From the NCBI RefSeq assembly GCF_000429965.1, contig NZ_AUCW01000019.1, positions 62,001 to 126,000 of the forward strand: a DNA stretch of 64,000 nt, read 5' to 3'. Positions 35,534-44,634 of this stretch are shown piece after piece. The stretch is from Desulfogranum mediterraneum DSM 13871 (GTDB taxonomy: Bacteria; Desulfobacterota; Desulfobulbia; Desulfobulbales; Desulfobulbaceae). Numbering within the stretch: the first letter of the stretch is position 1; each line of letters opens with the position of its first letter. Below the pieces are notes generated by a model. It saw nothing but the letters and a program-made list of their open reading frames with translations. It did no database searches and was not told the DNA's origin. Both the position numbers and the translations under genes were made by a program.

Positions 35534-37258
35534 CTAGCGCATGGCGATCATCTGAATCTCTTTTCGTTGAACGCCTCTGAAGAACGAGCGTTTGAGCTTA
35601 AAGACCAGGTCAACCGGTCCCTGTTGAGCCTGGTCGATCTTTTCGCCTAGAAAAAAACCGATTCCGGGTAAGGACGGACCCGTGTCGCGGCTCAGGGAAA
35701 ATTTCAAATGGCCCCGGATATCCTTGAGCTTGTTGAGCCGCTGCGCTCTGAGCAGAAACAAGGGTTCCGGGTTACCCTCGCCAAAGGGCTGAAACAGCTG
35801 GAGCTTACTTAAAAACTCGTCGCTAAAGATCTCCTGATCCTGTTGCAGACAATACTCTTCGGCCGTCTCAGCCGCCGGCACCAAGGCCGGCTCCTGGTCG
35901 CAGCCGGCCTCAAACGCCAGGACAAAATCGGGCCAGCGTTCAGGGTCCAGGCTTAAGCCGATGGCCATGGGATGACCTCCAAAGTTCTTGAGGCAGTCCC
36001 TGCAACTGCTTACTTTCCGGTGCAGATTAAAGCCCCGCACAGAGCGCCCCGAGCCCTTGAAGATCACGCTCCCGTCGGCCTCGCTCTCCCTGGTAACCAC
36101 GATGGCCGGACAGCTGAACCTGTCGACCACCCTTGAGGCGACGATCCCCAGAATCCCCGGGTGACAGCTCGGGTGGTAGATGGCGAGCCCCTGGGCTCCG
36201 TCGGCTCTTCTGGTGGCACATTCGGCAAAAACTTCAGTCAGAACATCCTGCTCCAGTTGTTTTCGCTGCCGGTTGAAGCCCTCCAGATCTCCTGCCAGTT
36301 GTCTGGCCCGGTGCTGATCACTGCAGAGAAAGAGCTCGACCCCGACCTCGGCCTTGCCCATCCTGCCGGCAGCATTGAGTCGTGGTGCCAGCTTGTAGGA
36401 GACATCTTCAGGCACCATCCGATCGCGGGGATGGATGTTGCACTGCTCCATCAGGGCGCGCAGTCCGACCCTCTGCCTCTGGTTGAGTACCTCCAGTCCG
36501 GCCCTGACCAGGATCCGGTTGGTTGCCACCAGCGGCATAACATCGGCTATGGTGCCAAGGGCCACCAGGTCCAGATACTGCCTGAGATTGGGGATTTCGC
36601 TCTGCTTGCTCCACAGCCCCAGTTCGATGAAGTGGCGTCGAAGGGCCGCTACCAGAAAAAAGGCGACCCCGACCCCGGAGAGTTGCTTGAAGGGAAAGGA
36701 ACAGCCCCCCTGCTTGGGATTAAGCAGCGCGTTTGCCCGGGGCAGCTGCTCGGCCGGTTCGTGGTGATCGGTGATCACCACCTCAAAGCCGTGGTCTCGG
36801 GCATGTTCAACGGCCTCACAGGCGGTAACCCCGCAGTCCACCGTGATCAGCAGCTGCTGATCACCGGGAAACTGTCGGCGGATGGCCTCAACCGATTCCA
36901 CGGTAAGCCCATACCGTTCGGTCAGACGGTTGGGCAGATAATAGTGACTGCTGATCCCTAACAGGCTGAAAAATCGAACCAGGAGCACGGTGGCGGTGAT
37001 CCCGTCCACATCATAGTCTCCATGGATAATGATCTCGCGCCCTGCCTCATGGGCTCGGGCGATGCACCCTACCGCCTCGGCCATCCCAGCCATCATCTCG
37101 GGCCGCGGCAGGCACGAAAAATCGGGATAGAGGAAGTGCTCCACCTCCTGCTCCGTGGAAAAACCACGCTGCCAGAGGATCTCTGCCAGGGTTGCTGGAA
37201 GGTTGAATCTCCTGGCAAGTCCCTGGTAATCGGTGACTGCGCCCCTGGGGTCAGTCAT
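35534..37258 (-). CDS. recJ: Single-stranded-DNA exonuclease RecJ
   Basis: A 5'-3' ssDNA exonuclease of mismatch and recombination repair. The 574-residue product has the DHH metal motifs 'IHGDYDVDGITAT', 'TVDCGV', 'VITDHHEP' and the DHHA1 part 'NFGGHPMAIGLSL', then an OB-type C-terminal region. Its start overlaps the end of miaA by eight bases, so both are in one leftward operon. Confidence 0.95.
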   Translation of the reverse strand: MTDPRGAVTDYQGLARRFNLPATLAEILWQRGFSTEQEVEHFLYPDFSCLPRPEMMAGMAEAVGCIARAHEAGREIIIHGDYDVDGITATVLLVRFFSLLGISSHYYLPNRLTERYGLTVESVEAIRRQFPGDQQLLITVDCGVTACEAVEHARDHGFEVVITDHHEPAEQLPRANALLNPKQGGCSFPFKQLSGVGVAFFLVAALRRHFIELGLWSKQSEIPNLRQYLDLVALGTIADVMPLVATNRILVRAGLEVLNQRQRVGLRALMEQCNIHPRDRMVPEDVSYKLAPRLNAAGRMGKAEVGVELFLCSDQHRARQLAGDLEGFNRQRKQLEQDVLTEVFAECATRRADGAQGLAIYHPSCHPGILGIVASRVVDRFSCPAIVVTRESEADGSVIFKGSGRSVRGFNLHRKVSSCRDCLKNFGGHPMAIGLSLDPERWPDFVLAFEAGCDQEPALVPAAETAEEYCLQQDQEIFSDEFLSKLQLFQPFGEGNPEPLFLLRAQRLNKLKDIRGHLKFSLSRDTGPSLPGIGFFLGEKIDQAQQGPVDLVFKLKRSFFRGVQRKEIQMIAMR

Positions 37259-38222
37259 TATCCTGCTTGCCCGCAGCCGTCTCCAGGGCGCTGCTCAGCT
37301 CCCGTACCACCTCGTCAGGGCTATCGACCCGGTACCAGCGCATCTGCTCATACTGCTTGAACCAGGTCATCTGTCGCTTGGCATACCTGCGGGTGTCACG
37401 GATCAGGGTCTCTACGGCCTGCTCCCGGTTGTACAGCCCCTGGATGTAACCAACGGCGTGGCGATAGCCGATGGCCTGCATGGAGGAGAGGCCGCCGTGG
37501 TAGCCCATGGCCAGGAGCCCCCGCACCTCTTCAATCAAGCCGCTTTCCATCATGATCTCGGTGCGCAGGCCGATACGTTGGTAGAGTTTTTCCCGTTCCG
37601 TGGTCAACCCCACCAGGAGCAGCTGATCAAAGCTGTAATCCTTGGCCCCCTGCCGCTGGCGGCGGAGATGCTCGGACCAGGGAATACCGCTGGCCTGGTA
37701 GATCTCCAGGCCGCGGATCAGCCGCTGGGTGTCATTGGGATGAATCCGCTGGGCCGAGGCAGGATCGACCTCCATCAGCTCTGCATAGAGTGCCGCCCTG
37801 CCCTGCTGGTGCAGCCGTTGTTTCACCTGCTCCCGGACCGACTCATCCACCTGAATTTCGGTAAAGAGGCCATGGATCAGGCTGGAGAGGTAGAGGCCGG
37901 TGCCGCCGGTGATAAGCGGGATCCGTCCCCGCCCGGCGATGGCCTCTATGCTGTCCAGGCAGTCCCTGACAAAGGAGGCCGCATCGTACTGCTCATCGGG
38001 ATCTCGAATATCGATCAGGTGGTGGGCCACCTGGGCCTGCTCTTCAGGGGTGACCTTGGCTGTGCCGATATCCATCCGCCGATAGACCTGCATGGAATCC
38101 ATGGAGATAATCTCGCAGCCGAACTGTTCGGCCAACCGCAGGGATAAGGCCGTCTTGCCGATGGCCGTGGGGCCGACCAGGACGATGACCGGAGTAGTAA
38201 TGCGTCGTTCAGATGCAGTCAT
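37251..38222 (-). CDS. miaA: tRNA dimethylallyltransferase MiaA
   Basis: Adds the dimethylallyl group to A37 of UNN-reading tRNAs, making the MiaB substrate. The 323-residue product has the P-loop 'VLVGPTAIGKTALS', 'ISMDSMQVYRRMDIGTAK' and 'LITGGTGLYLSSLIHG'. The ATG at 38222 overlaps the end of the HhH gene by four bases (ATGA), and its own end overlaps recJ, showing a tightly packed operon lysC-cimA-HhH-miaA-recJ. Confidence 0.96.
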   Translation of the reverse strand: MTASERRITTPVIVLVGPTAIGKTALSLRLAEQFGCEIISMDSMQVYRRMDIGTAKVTPEEQAQVAHHLIDIRDPDEQYDAASFVRDCLDSIEAIAGRGRIPLITGGTGLYLSSLIHGLFTEIQVDESVREQVKQRLHQQGRAALYAELMEVDPASAQRIHPNDTQRLIRGLEIYQASGIPWSEHLRRQRQGAKDYSFDQLLLVGLTTEREKLYQRIGLRTEIMMESGLIEEVRGLLAMGYHGGLSSMQAIGYRHAVGYIQGLYNREQAVETLIRDTRRYAKRQMTWFKQYEQMRWYRVDSPDEVVRELSSALETAAGKQDND

Positions 38223-38698
38223 GGGCTAAAATCCAGCATAGGGGTGAGGATGGCGGCAGATCTCTCCCCTATCCCGGGGACAGCGCAGAGGTCGTCGGCA
38301 GAGGCAAAGGGCCCCTGACTCCGACGAAACACCAGGATCCGCTCTGCCAGTTGAGGTCCGATCCCGGGCAGCAACTGCAGATCCGACCTGTTGGCATGGT
38401 TGATGGCAAAGGGTTGTTGGAAAAAAAAGGCCAGCCTGGGGGAGAGTTCACTCTCCGGACCCATGCCGGCCAAGCCGGCGGCGGCGCACGGGCTGTCCTC
38501 TGGGGAGACCAACTGCAGTCGGCCGCCGGCAAAGGAGTAACAGTTGGTCTGGCTGGGATCAGGGCGCAGCCCGGAACCCAGGGAGCAGCTCAGCACCAGG
38601 GCAGCAAAGCCGAGCAGGAGCAGTAAGCGTCGATCCCGGGGAGCAGGTTCCAGCTCTCCCCTCCCCTGGAGTCCACCGGCTTTACCTGTTCTTCTCAT
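38219..38698 (-). CDS. ComEA-like helix-hairpin-helix protein, membrane anchored
   Basis: The 159-residue product has an N-terminal hydrophobic segment (about 22-38, 'RRLLLLLGFAALVLSCSLG') that could be an anchor or lipoprotein signal. Two C-terminal helix-hairpin-helix motifs follow ('LQLLPGIGPQLAERIL' and 'LCAVPGIGERSAAIL'), as in the DNA-binding domain of ComEA. ComEA binds DNA outside the inner membrane during uptake; no other competence gene is nearby. The start at 38698 lies inside the end of cimA (17-base overlap) with CAAGG before it; the frame continues upstream as a shadow of cimA. Confidence 0.75.
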   Translation of the reverse strand: MRRTGKAGGLQGRGELEPAPRDRRLLLLLGFAALVLSCSLGSGLRPDPSQTNCYSFAGGRLQLVSPEDSPCAAAGLAGMGPESELSPRLAFFFQQPFAINHANRSDLQLLPGIGPQLAERILVFRRSQGPFASADDLCAVPGIGERSAAILTPMLDFSP

Positions 38699-40274
38699 CC
38701 TTGAGCAGCTTGTAGTTGATACTGTCCACCAGGGCCTGCCAACTGGCCTCCATGATGTTGACCGAAACCCCCACCGTGCCCCAGCGGTCATGGAGGTCTT
38801 TACTCTCCACCAAGACCCGGACCTTGGCACCGGTTCCGTACTCACCGGTCAGGACCCGGACCTTGTAGTCGACCAGTTCCATGTCCTCCAGGCTGGGATA
38901 AAAGCGGGTCAGGGCCTTGCGCAGGGCAGAGTCAAGGGCATTGACCGGCCCCTCCCCCATGGCCGCGGTGTGGACCTCGTTGCCGCCCACATGGAGCCTG
39001 ATGGTGGCCTCGGTAAAGGGCTGTTTATCCATGGAGTACTTGTGATTCATCACCCGAAATGCCTCCAGCTGAAAGAACCTGCGCTGCAGGCCAAGGGTGG
39101 AACGCATCAAGAGCTCAAAGCTGGCCTCAGCCGCCTCGTACTGATAGCCCAGGTTTTCCCGGTTCTTCAACTCCGAGATGATGGAGGACATCAGGGGATC
39201 ATCCGCCTCGATGGGTACCCCGAACTTGCGAGCCTTGGAAAGGACATTGGCGCGCCCTGCCTGGTCGGAGATCAGGATCCTCCGGATGTTGCCCACCTTT
39301 TCCGGTTCAATGTGTTCATAGGTCAGCGGGTTGCGCTGGACCGCGCTGACATGGATGCCGCCCTTATGGGCAAAGGCGGACTCACCCACATAGGGCTGGT
39401 ACTGGTCATGGGGCAGGTTGGCCAGCTCGTCCACCAGCCTGGAGGTGGTGTAGAGCTGCTCAATCCGTTCGCCCACCTTGCAGGAGCAGCCCATCTTGAA
39501 GACCAGGGCCGGGATGATGGAGGTCAGATTACTGTTGCCGCAGCGCTCACCAAAGCCGTTGATGGTCCCCTGGACCTGACGCACCCCCAGATCAACGGAG
39601 ATCAGGGCGTTGGCCACCGCGGTCTCCGAATCGTTATGGGCATGGATGCCCAGCTTCACCGGACGGGGTTGGCGCTCCATGAAGGCCTGGACCTCGGTGA
39701 TGATGGCAGGGATCTCCTGGGGCAAGGTGCCGCCGTTGGTATCACAGAGGACCAGGGTCTCAGCTCCGCCGGCAACGGCCCTGGCGAGGGTGGCCAGACA
39801 GTACTCCTTATTGTGTTTGAAGCCGTCAAAAAAGTGTTCGGCATCGTAGAGCAGGTGCTCCACCCGCGGACGGAGGTAGGCCAGGGAGTCCTGGATCAGC
39901 TCCAGGTTGTCGTCCAGACCGATGCGCAGGGCCTCGGTGACATGAATATCCCAACTCTTGCCAAAGATGGTCACCGCCGGTGTCCCGGCCTCCAGCAGGG
40001 CCTGGAGGTTGGCATCCTTGTCCGCCGGATTCTGAAAGTGGCGGGTGGAACCAAAGGCGGTCAGGCGGGCATGTTTGAGCTCCACCTGCTTCATGCTCTT
40101 GAAAAAATCAATGGCAAGCGGATTGGATCCAGGCCAGCCGCCTTCGATATAATCCACCCCCAGGCGGTCGAGTTGGAGGCAGATCTTTACCTTGTCCTCG
40201 ACCGACAGGTTGAAGTTTTCCGCCTGGGTTCCGTCGCGTAAGGTGGTGTCATAGATCTCTATCGGATGCGTCAT
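38682..40274 (-). CDS. cimA: (R)-citramalate synthase CimA
   Basis: Condenses acetyl-CoA and pyruvate to citramalate for isoleucine synthesis, bypassing threonine. The 530-residue product starts 'MTHPIEIYDTTLRDGTQAENFNLSVEDK', a form typical of the CimA type rather than LeuA, and has 'HAHNDSETAVANALISVD' and 'GTINGFGERCGN'. The C-terminal regulatory (LeuA dimer) domain is present. The ATG at 40274 lies just after the lysC stop; an in-frame TTG at 40280 abuts that stop. Homocitrate/isopropylmalate synthase activity is less likely. Confidence 0.92.
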   Translation of the reverse strand: MTHPIEIYDTTLRDGTQAENFNLSVEDKVKICLQLDRLGVDYIEGGWPGSNPLAIDFFKSMKQVELKHARLTAFGSTRHFQNPADKDANLQALLEAGTPAVTIFGKSWDIHVTEALRIGLDDNLELIQDSLAYLRPRVEHLLYDAEHFFDGFKHNKEYCLATLARAVAGGAETLVLCDTNGGTLPQEIPAIITEVQAFMERQPRPVKLGIHAHNDSETAVANALISVDLGVRQVQGTINGFGERCGNSNLTSIIPALVFKMGCSCKVGERIEQLYTTSRLVDELANLPHDQYQPYVGESAFAHKGGIHVSAVQRNPLTYEHIEPEKVGNIRRILISDQAGRANVLSKARKFGVPIEADDPLMSSIISELKNRENLGYQYEAAEASFELLMRSTLGLQRRFFQLEAFRVMNHKYSMDKQPFTEATIRLHVGGNEVHTAAMGEGPVNALDSALRKALTRFYPSLEDMELVDYKVRVLTGEYGTGAKVRVLVESKDLHDRWGTVGVSVNIMEASWQALVDSINYKLLKDEKNR

Positions 40275-40280
40275 GGTCAA

Positions 40281-41522
40281 TCAGTTGGTTTCCTCGGCAG
40301 GCATGTTGTTCTTGTCCAGGGCAAAGGCATCGTGGAGCGCACGGACGGCGAGTTCGGTATACTTCTCGTCGATGATACAGGAGACCTTGATCTCCGAGGT
40401 GGAGACCATGATCATATTTATCCCCTCTTTTGAGAGGATCTGAAACATGGTTGAGGCAATACCTGAGTTGTTGCGCATGCCCACGCCCACGATGGAGACC
40501 TTGGCAATCTGCTGATCTCCGGTGACCGCATCGGCCCCTATCTCCCGGGCCGCCTCGGTGACGATCTCCATGGCCCGTTCATAGTCGTTGCGGAGCACGG
40601 TGAAGGTCATGTCCGTCATCTGGCCGTCCCTGGTATTCTGGATAATCATGTCCACCAGGATGCCGGCATCGGAGATGGGAAGAAAGATCCGGGCCGCGGT
40701 TCCGGGCAGATCCGGCACCTTCTTGATGGTGATTCTTGCCTCGTTCTTATTATAGGTGATACCTGACACCAGGATGGATTCCATAATTTTTTCCTCCTCA
40801 ACTACCCATGTGCCGATGGTATCGGTAAAGGTTGAGCGCACATGAACCGGAACCTTGAACCGTTTGGCCAGACCGACTGCCCGGATATCGAGCACCTTGG
40901 CTCCCAGACTGGCCAGCTCCAGCATTTCATCATAACTAATCCTGTTGATCTTCTGCGCCTTGGTGCAGATATTGGGGTCGGTGGTATAGACCCCCTCGAC
41001 ATCGGTGAAAATCTCACAGGCATCCGCCTCCAGGGCGGCAGCCAGGGCCACGGCCGTGGTATCGGAACCGCCGCGCCCCAGGGTGGTGATATTACCCTTC
41101 TCATCCACTCCCTGAAAACCGGCAATGGTAACAATCTTGCCCTCATCCAGATGCTGGTTGATCAGGTGGGGATCGATCTTTTTGATCCGCGCCTTGGTGT
41201 GGACGTCATCGGTATGGATGGAGACCTGATCGCCCAAGAGGGCAATGCCGTCGACTCCCGCCTCCTTGACCGCCATGGTGAACAGGGCGATGGTGACCTG
41301 TTCACCGGTGGAGAGCAGCATGTCCATCTCTCTGGTACTGGGGCGGGGCTGGACGGCGTGGGCCAGCGCGGTCAGGCGATCGGTCTCCCCGGACATGGCC
41401 GAGAGCACCACCACCATCCGGTTGCCCTTGTTATGCTGGGCAATGACCCGCCGGGCGACCGCCTGGATCTTCTCCACCGAGCCAACGGAAGTCCCCCCGA
41501 ATTTTTGAACAATAAGTGCCAT
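40281..41522 (-). CDS. lysC: Aspartate kinase
   Basis: Phosphorylates aspartate, the entry to Lys, Thr, Met and diaminopimelate synthesis. The 413-residue product has 'VQKFGGTSVGSVEKI', 'STGEQVTIALF' and 'TLGRGGSDTTAVALAAAL', then two ACT domains (about 265-400), so it is an allosteric monofunctional kinase. It heads a leftward operon with cimA, coupling two steps of aspartate-family and branched-chain synthesis. I found no lysine riboswitch in its leader. Confidence 0.96.
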   Translation of the reverse strand: MALIVQKFGGTSVGSVEKIQAVARRVIAQHNKGNRMVVVLSAMSGETDRLTALAHAVQPRPSTREMDMLLSTGEQVTIALFTMAVKEAGVDGIALLGDQVSIHTDDVHTKARIKKIDPHLINQHLDEGKIVTIAGFQGVDEKGNITTLGRGGSDTTAVALAAALEADACEIFTDVEGVYTTDPNICTKAQKINRISYDEMLELASLGAKVLDIRAVGLAKRFKVPVHVRSTFTDTIGTWVVEEEKIMESILVSGITYNKNEARITIKKVPDLPGTAARIFLPISDAGILVDMIIQNTRDGQMTDMTFTVLRNDYERAMEIVTEAAREIGADAVTGDQQIAKVSIVGVGMRNNSGIASTMFQILSKEGINMIMVSTSEIKVSCIIDEKYTELAVRALHDAFALDKNNMPAEETN

Positions 41523-41675
41523 TTTTTAAACCTGGAATGAAAAAGAGAATAGCTCTTGTCGAATGTCAGGGCATCTTGAACAGTTGCTCTGGGGCCGAAG
41601 CCGTCCTGAAGCCGGCGACTAACGATCATGCCCGGGCGAGCGGAGTGTCCTGTTCTGTACACCCTCTTTCCCTCT

Positions 41676-41721
41676 GCAGCCGGCTGTGGCTCACCGCGCT
41701 CAGCGGCTGACAGCCGGCTGC
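41676..41721 (-). promoter_or_regulatory. Inverted repeat in the lysC leader
   Basis: GCAGCCGGCTGT and ACAGCCGGCTGC are perfect 12-base arms; the GC-rich 22-base interval may extend the fold. It lies about 155 bases before lysC. It could be an attenuator or a simple palindromic insertion. Confidence 0.35.
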
Positions 41722-41883
41722 GGCCCGTCCCGAAGCTCCTCTCGCTGCAGGAGATCGTGAGAACAGTGCCATCCTGCAGGATAGGCGGAGCGGAGAGAAA
41801 AGCAAACCAAGAATGTAAGACGATTTTTTAAATTTGCAACCTCAATCGATATCTTGTACATACCTGTCTTCAATCATCTTTAC

Positions 41884-42028
41884 GGCTGGCTTGAAGAGTT
41901 GTTTTTTCTTCCAATCCCGGCCTTGGGCCTTAAGGGTGAAGTTTCAGCCGCGGAACATCGTTATATGCCTATAAAAAAATCTCCCGGGCCTGGCCCTGAT
42001 CGAGAAACCACACGCTTCAAGGTACCCC
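41884..42028 (-). repeat. Dispersed intergenic repeat, copy D (reverse, most diverged)
   Basis: On plus it starts GGCTGGCTTGAAGAGTTG, then TTTTTTCTTCCAATC, and ends CTGATCGAGAAACC..CTTCAAGGTACC. It shares CGGAACATCG with copy C in its centre. It ends only 19 bases before the trmL start, so it may lie in that gene's leader. Confidence 0.6.
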
Positions 42029-42047
42029 ATATCGGCGGAAAAACACC

Positions 42048-42506
42048 ATGAGACCCTTACACATTGTGCTTGTTGAGCCTGAAATACCACCAAATACCGG
42101 ATCCATCGCCCGACTCTGCGGAGCCACGGACACGGTTCTGGACCTGGTCCACCCCCTGGGCTTCAGCGTTGACGACAGGCATCTCAAACGTGCCGGCCTG
42201 GACTACTGGGACCAGGTGAGCATCAACCACTGGCCGAGTCTTGAGGCCTTCTTAGCGGAGCAGGACGAAAACGACCTCTTTTTCCTGACCACCAAGTCGG
42301 ATCAGGCCTACACCCAGGCCCCCTTTGTCCCTGGCGCACGCCTGATCTTCGGCAAGGAGACCAGGGGGCTGCCGGAAGAAATTCTTGCGCTGTACCATGA
42401 CCGTTGTTATACAGTTCCGATGAGTAATCCCAAGATCCGCAGCCTCAACTTGGCCATGACCTCAGGCATAGTACTGTACGAAGCCTTGCGCCAAATCAGC
42501 GAATAA
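42048..42506 (+). CDS. trmL: tRNA (cytidine(34)-2'-O)-methyltransferase TrmL
   Basis: A minimal SPOUT methyltransferase that 2'-O-methylates the wobble base of certain leucine tRNAs. The 152-residue product has 'VLVEPEIPPNTGSIARLC' at the start, 'GLDYWD', 'FGKETRGLPEEIL' and the knot motif 'IPMSNPKIRSLNLA' in the form 'VPMSNPKIRSLNLAMT'. Family length fits. It is preceded by repeat copy D and followed by serC after 36 bases. Confidence 0.94.
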   Translation: MRPLHIVLVEPEIPPNTGSIARLCGATDTVLDLVHPLGFSVDDRHLKRAGLDYWDQVSINHWPSLEAFLAEQDENDLFFLTTKSDQAYTQAPFVPGARLIFGKETRGLPEEILALYHDRCYTVPMSNPKIRSLNLAMTSGIVLYEALRQISE

Positions 42507-42541
42507 TATTCCGTCATCCCAACTATCACAAGGAGAATATC

Positions 42542-43624
42542 ATGCCTGACCGGATATATAATTTCAGCCCAGGACCAGCCACCCTCCCCTACCCGGTGCT
42601 CGAGGAGGCTGCCCTTGATATCGTCAACTACCATGACAAGGGGATCGGCCTGATCGAGCTGAGCCATCGCTCCAAGGAGTTCATGGCCATCGCCGACCAG
42701 GCTGAGCAGGGCATCAGGGAGCTCTTGGCCGTACCCGACAACTACAAGGTACTCTTTCTCCAGGGCGGTGCCTCGTCCCAGTTCTTCATGATCCCCATGA
42801 ACCTGCTGACCGGCGGCAAGAAGGCCACCTACCTCAACACCGGTACCTGGTCCAAGAAGGCCATCAAAGAGGCCAAGCTCTTTGGAGAGATCGAGGTGGC
42901 CTACTCCAGTGAGGAGCAGTCCTTCAACCGGGTCCCCCTGGAGTCCGAGTACAGCGTCGACAGTGCCTCTGAGTACCTCTACCTGGTCTCCAACAACACC
43001 ATCTACGGCACCCAGTTCCCCACCTTCCCGGACAAGGAGGTGATGCTGGTGGCTGATATGTCTTCAGACATCTTTTCCCGGCCCGTGGATGTGGAAAAAT
43101 TCGGGATCATCTTTGCCGGTGCCCAGAAAAACATCGGACCTGCCGGGGTAACCCTGGTGATCATCCGCGAAGACCTGTTGGCAGCCGCGGGTGAGCAGGT
43201 GCCGACCATGCTCAAGTACCAGACCCATGCCGATAAGGGCTCCATGTTCAACACCCCTCCCTGTTTCCCCATCTACTGTGTGGGTCGGGTGATGCACTGG
43301 CTCAAGGAACTGGGCGGGATTCCGGCCATTGAAAAGATCAATCAGGACAAGGCTGGGCTGCTTTACCAGGCCATCGATTCAAGCGATTTTTATCGTGGTC
43401 ATGCCGAAGAGGCCTCACGCTCGCTGATGAACGTGGCCTTTAACCTGCCCACCCCTGAGCTCGAGGCCCAGTTCATTGCCGAGGCGGCTGCCCTTGGCCT
43501 CGACGGCCTCAAGGGCCACCGTTCCATCGGCGGCTGCCGTGCCTCGATCTATAACGCCTTCCCCAAGCAGGGGGTTGAGCAGCTGGTGGACTTCATGGCA
43601 GACTTTGCCAGGAAGCACGGCTGA
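42542..43624 (+). CDS. serC: Phosphoserine aminotransferase SerC
   Basis: A PLP enzyme making phosphoserine from phosphohydroxypyruvate, for serine and pyridoxal synthesis. The 360-residue product starts 'MPDRIYNFSPGPATLP', has 'FLQGGASSQF' and the PLP lysine region 'IFAGAQKNIGPAGVTLV'. AAGGAG precedes the ATG. A strong hairpin follows. Confidence 0.96.
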   Translation: MPDRIYNFSPGPATLPYPVLEEAALDIVNYHDKGIGLIELSHRSKEFMAIADQAEQGIRELLAVPDNYKVLFLQGGASSQFFMIPMNLLTGGKKATYLNTGTWSKKAIKEAKLFGEIEVAYSSEEQSFNRVPLESEYSVDSASEYLYLVSNNTIYGTQFPTFPDKEVMLVADMSSDIFSRPVDVEKFGIIFAGAQKNIGPAGVTLVIIREDLLAAAGEQVPTMLKYQTHADKGSMFNTPPCFPIYCVGRVMHWLKELGGIPAIEKINQDKAGLLYQAIDSSDFYRGHAEEASRSLMNVAFNLPTPELEAQFIAEAAALGLDGLKGHRSIGGCRASIYNAFPKQGVEQLVDFMADFARKHG

Positions 43625-43647
43625 AGGCTACCTGAAGCCGAGCTGTC

Positions 43648-43675
43648 CGGCGGCATGGCCTGCTCCATGCCGCCG
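43648..43675 (+). terminator. Hairpin after serC
   Basis: CGGCGGCATGG and CCATGCCGCCG form a perfect 11-bp stem with a six-base loop 24 bases after the stop. It is followed by a pyrimidine-rich tract, but not a clean T-run. Confidence 0.6.
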
Positions 43676-43762
43676 TCCCCGGCCTGACCACCCTTTTCAA
43701 GTTCACCGCAAGGCCAGCCCGCCCCTCTTTTGAGTAACCTTTCTTTCTTTCAGCGTACCCAC

Positions 43763-44632
43763 ATGGACTATCAGGGAGACATTATCCGCCCTCCCAGTGA
43801 GGCCAACTCGATCATCCTCCAGGTGACCACCGGCTGCTCCCATAATGGCTGCACCTTCTGCGGAGCCTACCGCGATAAGCGCTTCGGTCTCAAGCCCTGG
43901 GCCACCATCAGCGCTGATATCGACTTTGCCGCCCGCTGGTGCAGCCGCCAGAAGACCCTCTTCCTGGCCGATGGCGATGCCCTGGCCCTGGAGGATCAGG
44001 TCCTGGTGCGGCTCCTGGGCGAGATCAGAGAACGGCTGCCCTGGGTCAGACGGGTGGCCTCCTATGCCGGCGCCCGCAACATCGACGAAAAGAGCGACGC
44101 CCAGCTGGCTCGCTATCGCCAGCTGGGCCTGAGTCGTCTCTATCTGGGCCTGGAAAGCGGCCATGATCCCACCTTGAAGGCCATTGCCAAGGGTGCGGAT
44201 AGTGAACAGATGATCTCTTTTGCCCACAGGGTGCGCCGGGCCGGGATGTTTCTCTCGGTGACCTGCCTGCTGGGCATTGGCGGAGTCCGCGATTCCCTTG
44301 CCCATGCCCGGGCAACGGCAGAGGTGCTCAATACCATGGCGCCCAACCAGGTCGCGGTCCTGACCCTGATGATTCTGGCCAACACCCCGCTCCAGCGAAA
44401 ACTCAAGGCCGGCACCTTTCAGCCCCTGGACCAGGAGCAGCTCTTTCGAGAACTCCGTACCCTTCTCCAGGGGCTGCACCTGGAGCGGGCCCAGTTTCAG
44501 GCCAACCATGCCTCCAACTACTTCTCTTTGAGCGGACGGCTGCCCAAAGATCAGGCCGCCATGCTGGCCACCATTGACCGGGCCCTGGCAGGCACCCTCC
44601 ACCTCAAAGAAGAACAGCAGCGATTGCTTTAG
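43763..44632 (+). CDS. Radical SAM protein (COG1032-like)
   Basis: A 289-residue protein whose cluster motif reads 'TTGCSHNGCTFCGAYR', that is Cys-x4-Cys-x2-Cys, the spacing found in this COG1032-type group rather than the usual x3/x2. A TIM-barrel core follows ('LYLGLESGHDPTLKAIAKG'). The reaction is unknown. The ATG at 43763 is chosen over a TTG at 43730; neither has a good ribosome site. It is followed after two bases by rlmN, so the pair is probably one transcript. Confidence 0.8.
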   Translation: MDYQGDIIRPPSEANSIILQVTTGCSHNGCTFCGAYRDKRFGLKPWATISADIDFAARWCSRQKTLFLADGDALALEDQVLVRLLGEIRERLPWVRRVASYAGARNIDEKSDAQLARYRQLGLSRLYLGLESGHDPTLKAIAKGADSEQMISFAHRVRRAGMFLSVTCLLGIGGVRDSLAHARATAEVLNTMAPNQVAVLTLMILANTPLQRKLKAGTFQPLDQEQLFRELRTLLQGLHLERAQFQANHASNYFSLSGRLPKDQAAMLATIDRALAGTLHLKEEQQRLL

Positions 44633-44634
44633 AC

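Larger units (their letters stand above)
41523..42047. other. Divergent region between lysC and trmL
   Basis: About 525 bases. It holds a GC-rich inverted repeat (41676-41721) that would form a hairpin in the lysC leader, and repeat copy D (41884-42028) directly before trmL. No gene of its own is supported. Confidence 0.5.

Noticed and set aside
41523-41880. Lysine riboswitch in the lysC leader
   Set aside because: I looked for the L-box core segments on the minus strand and found none; only a simple GC-rich inverted repeat is present.
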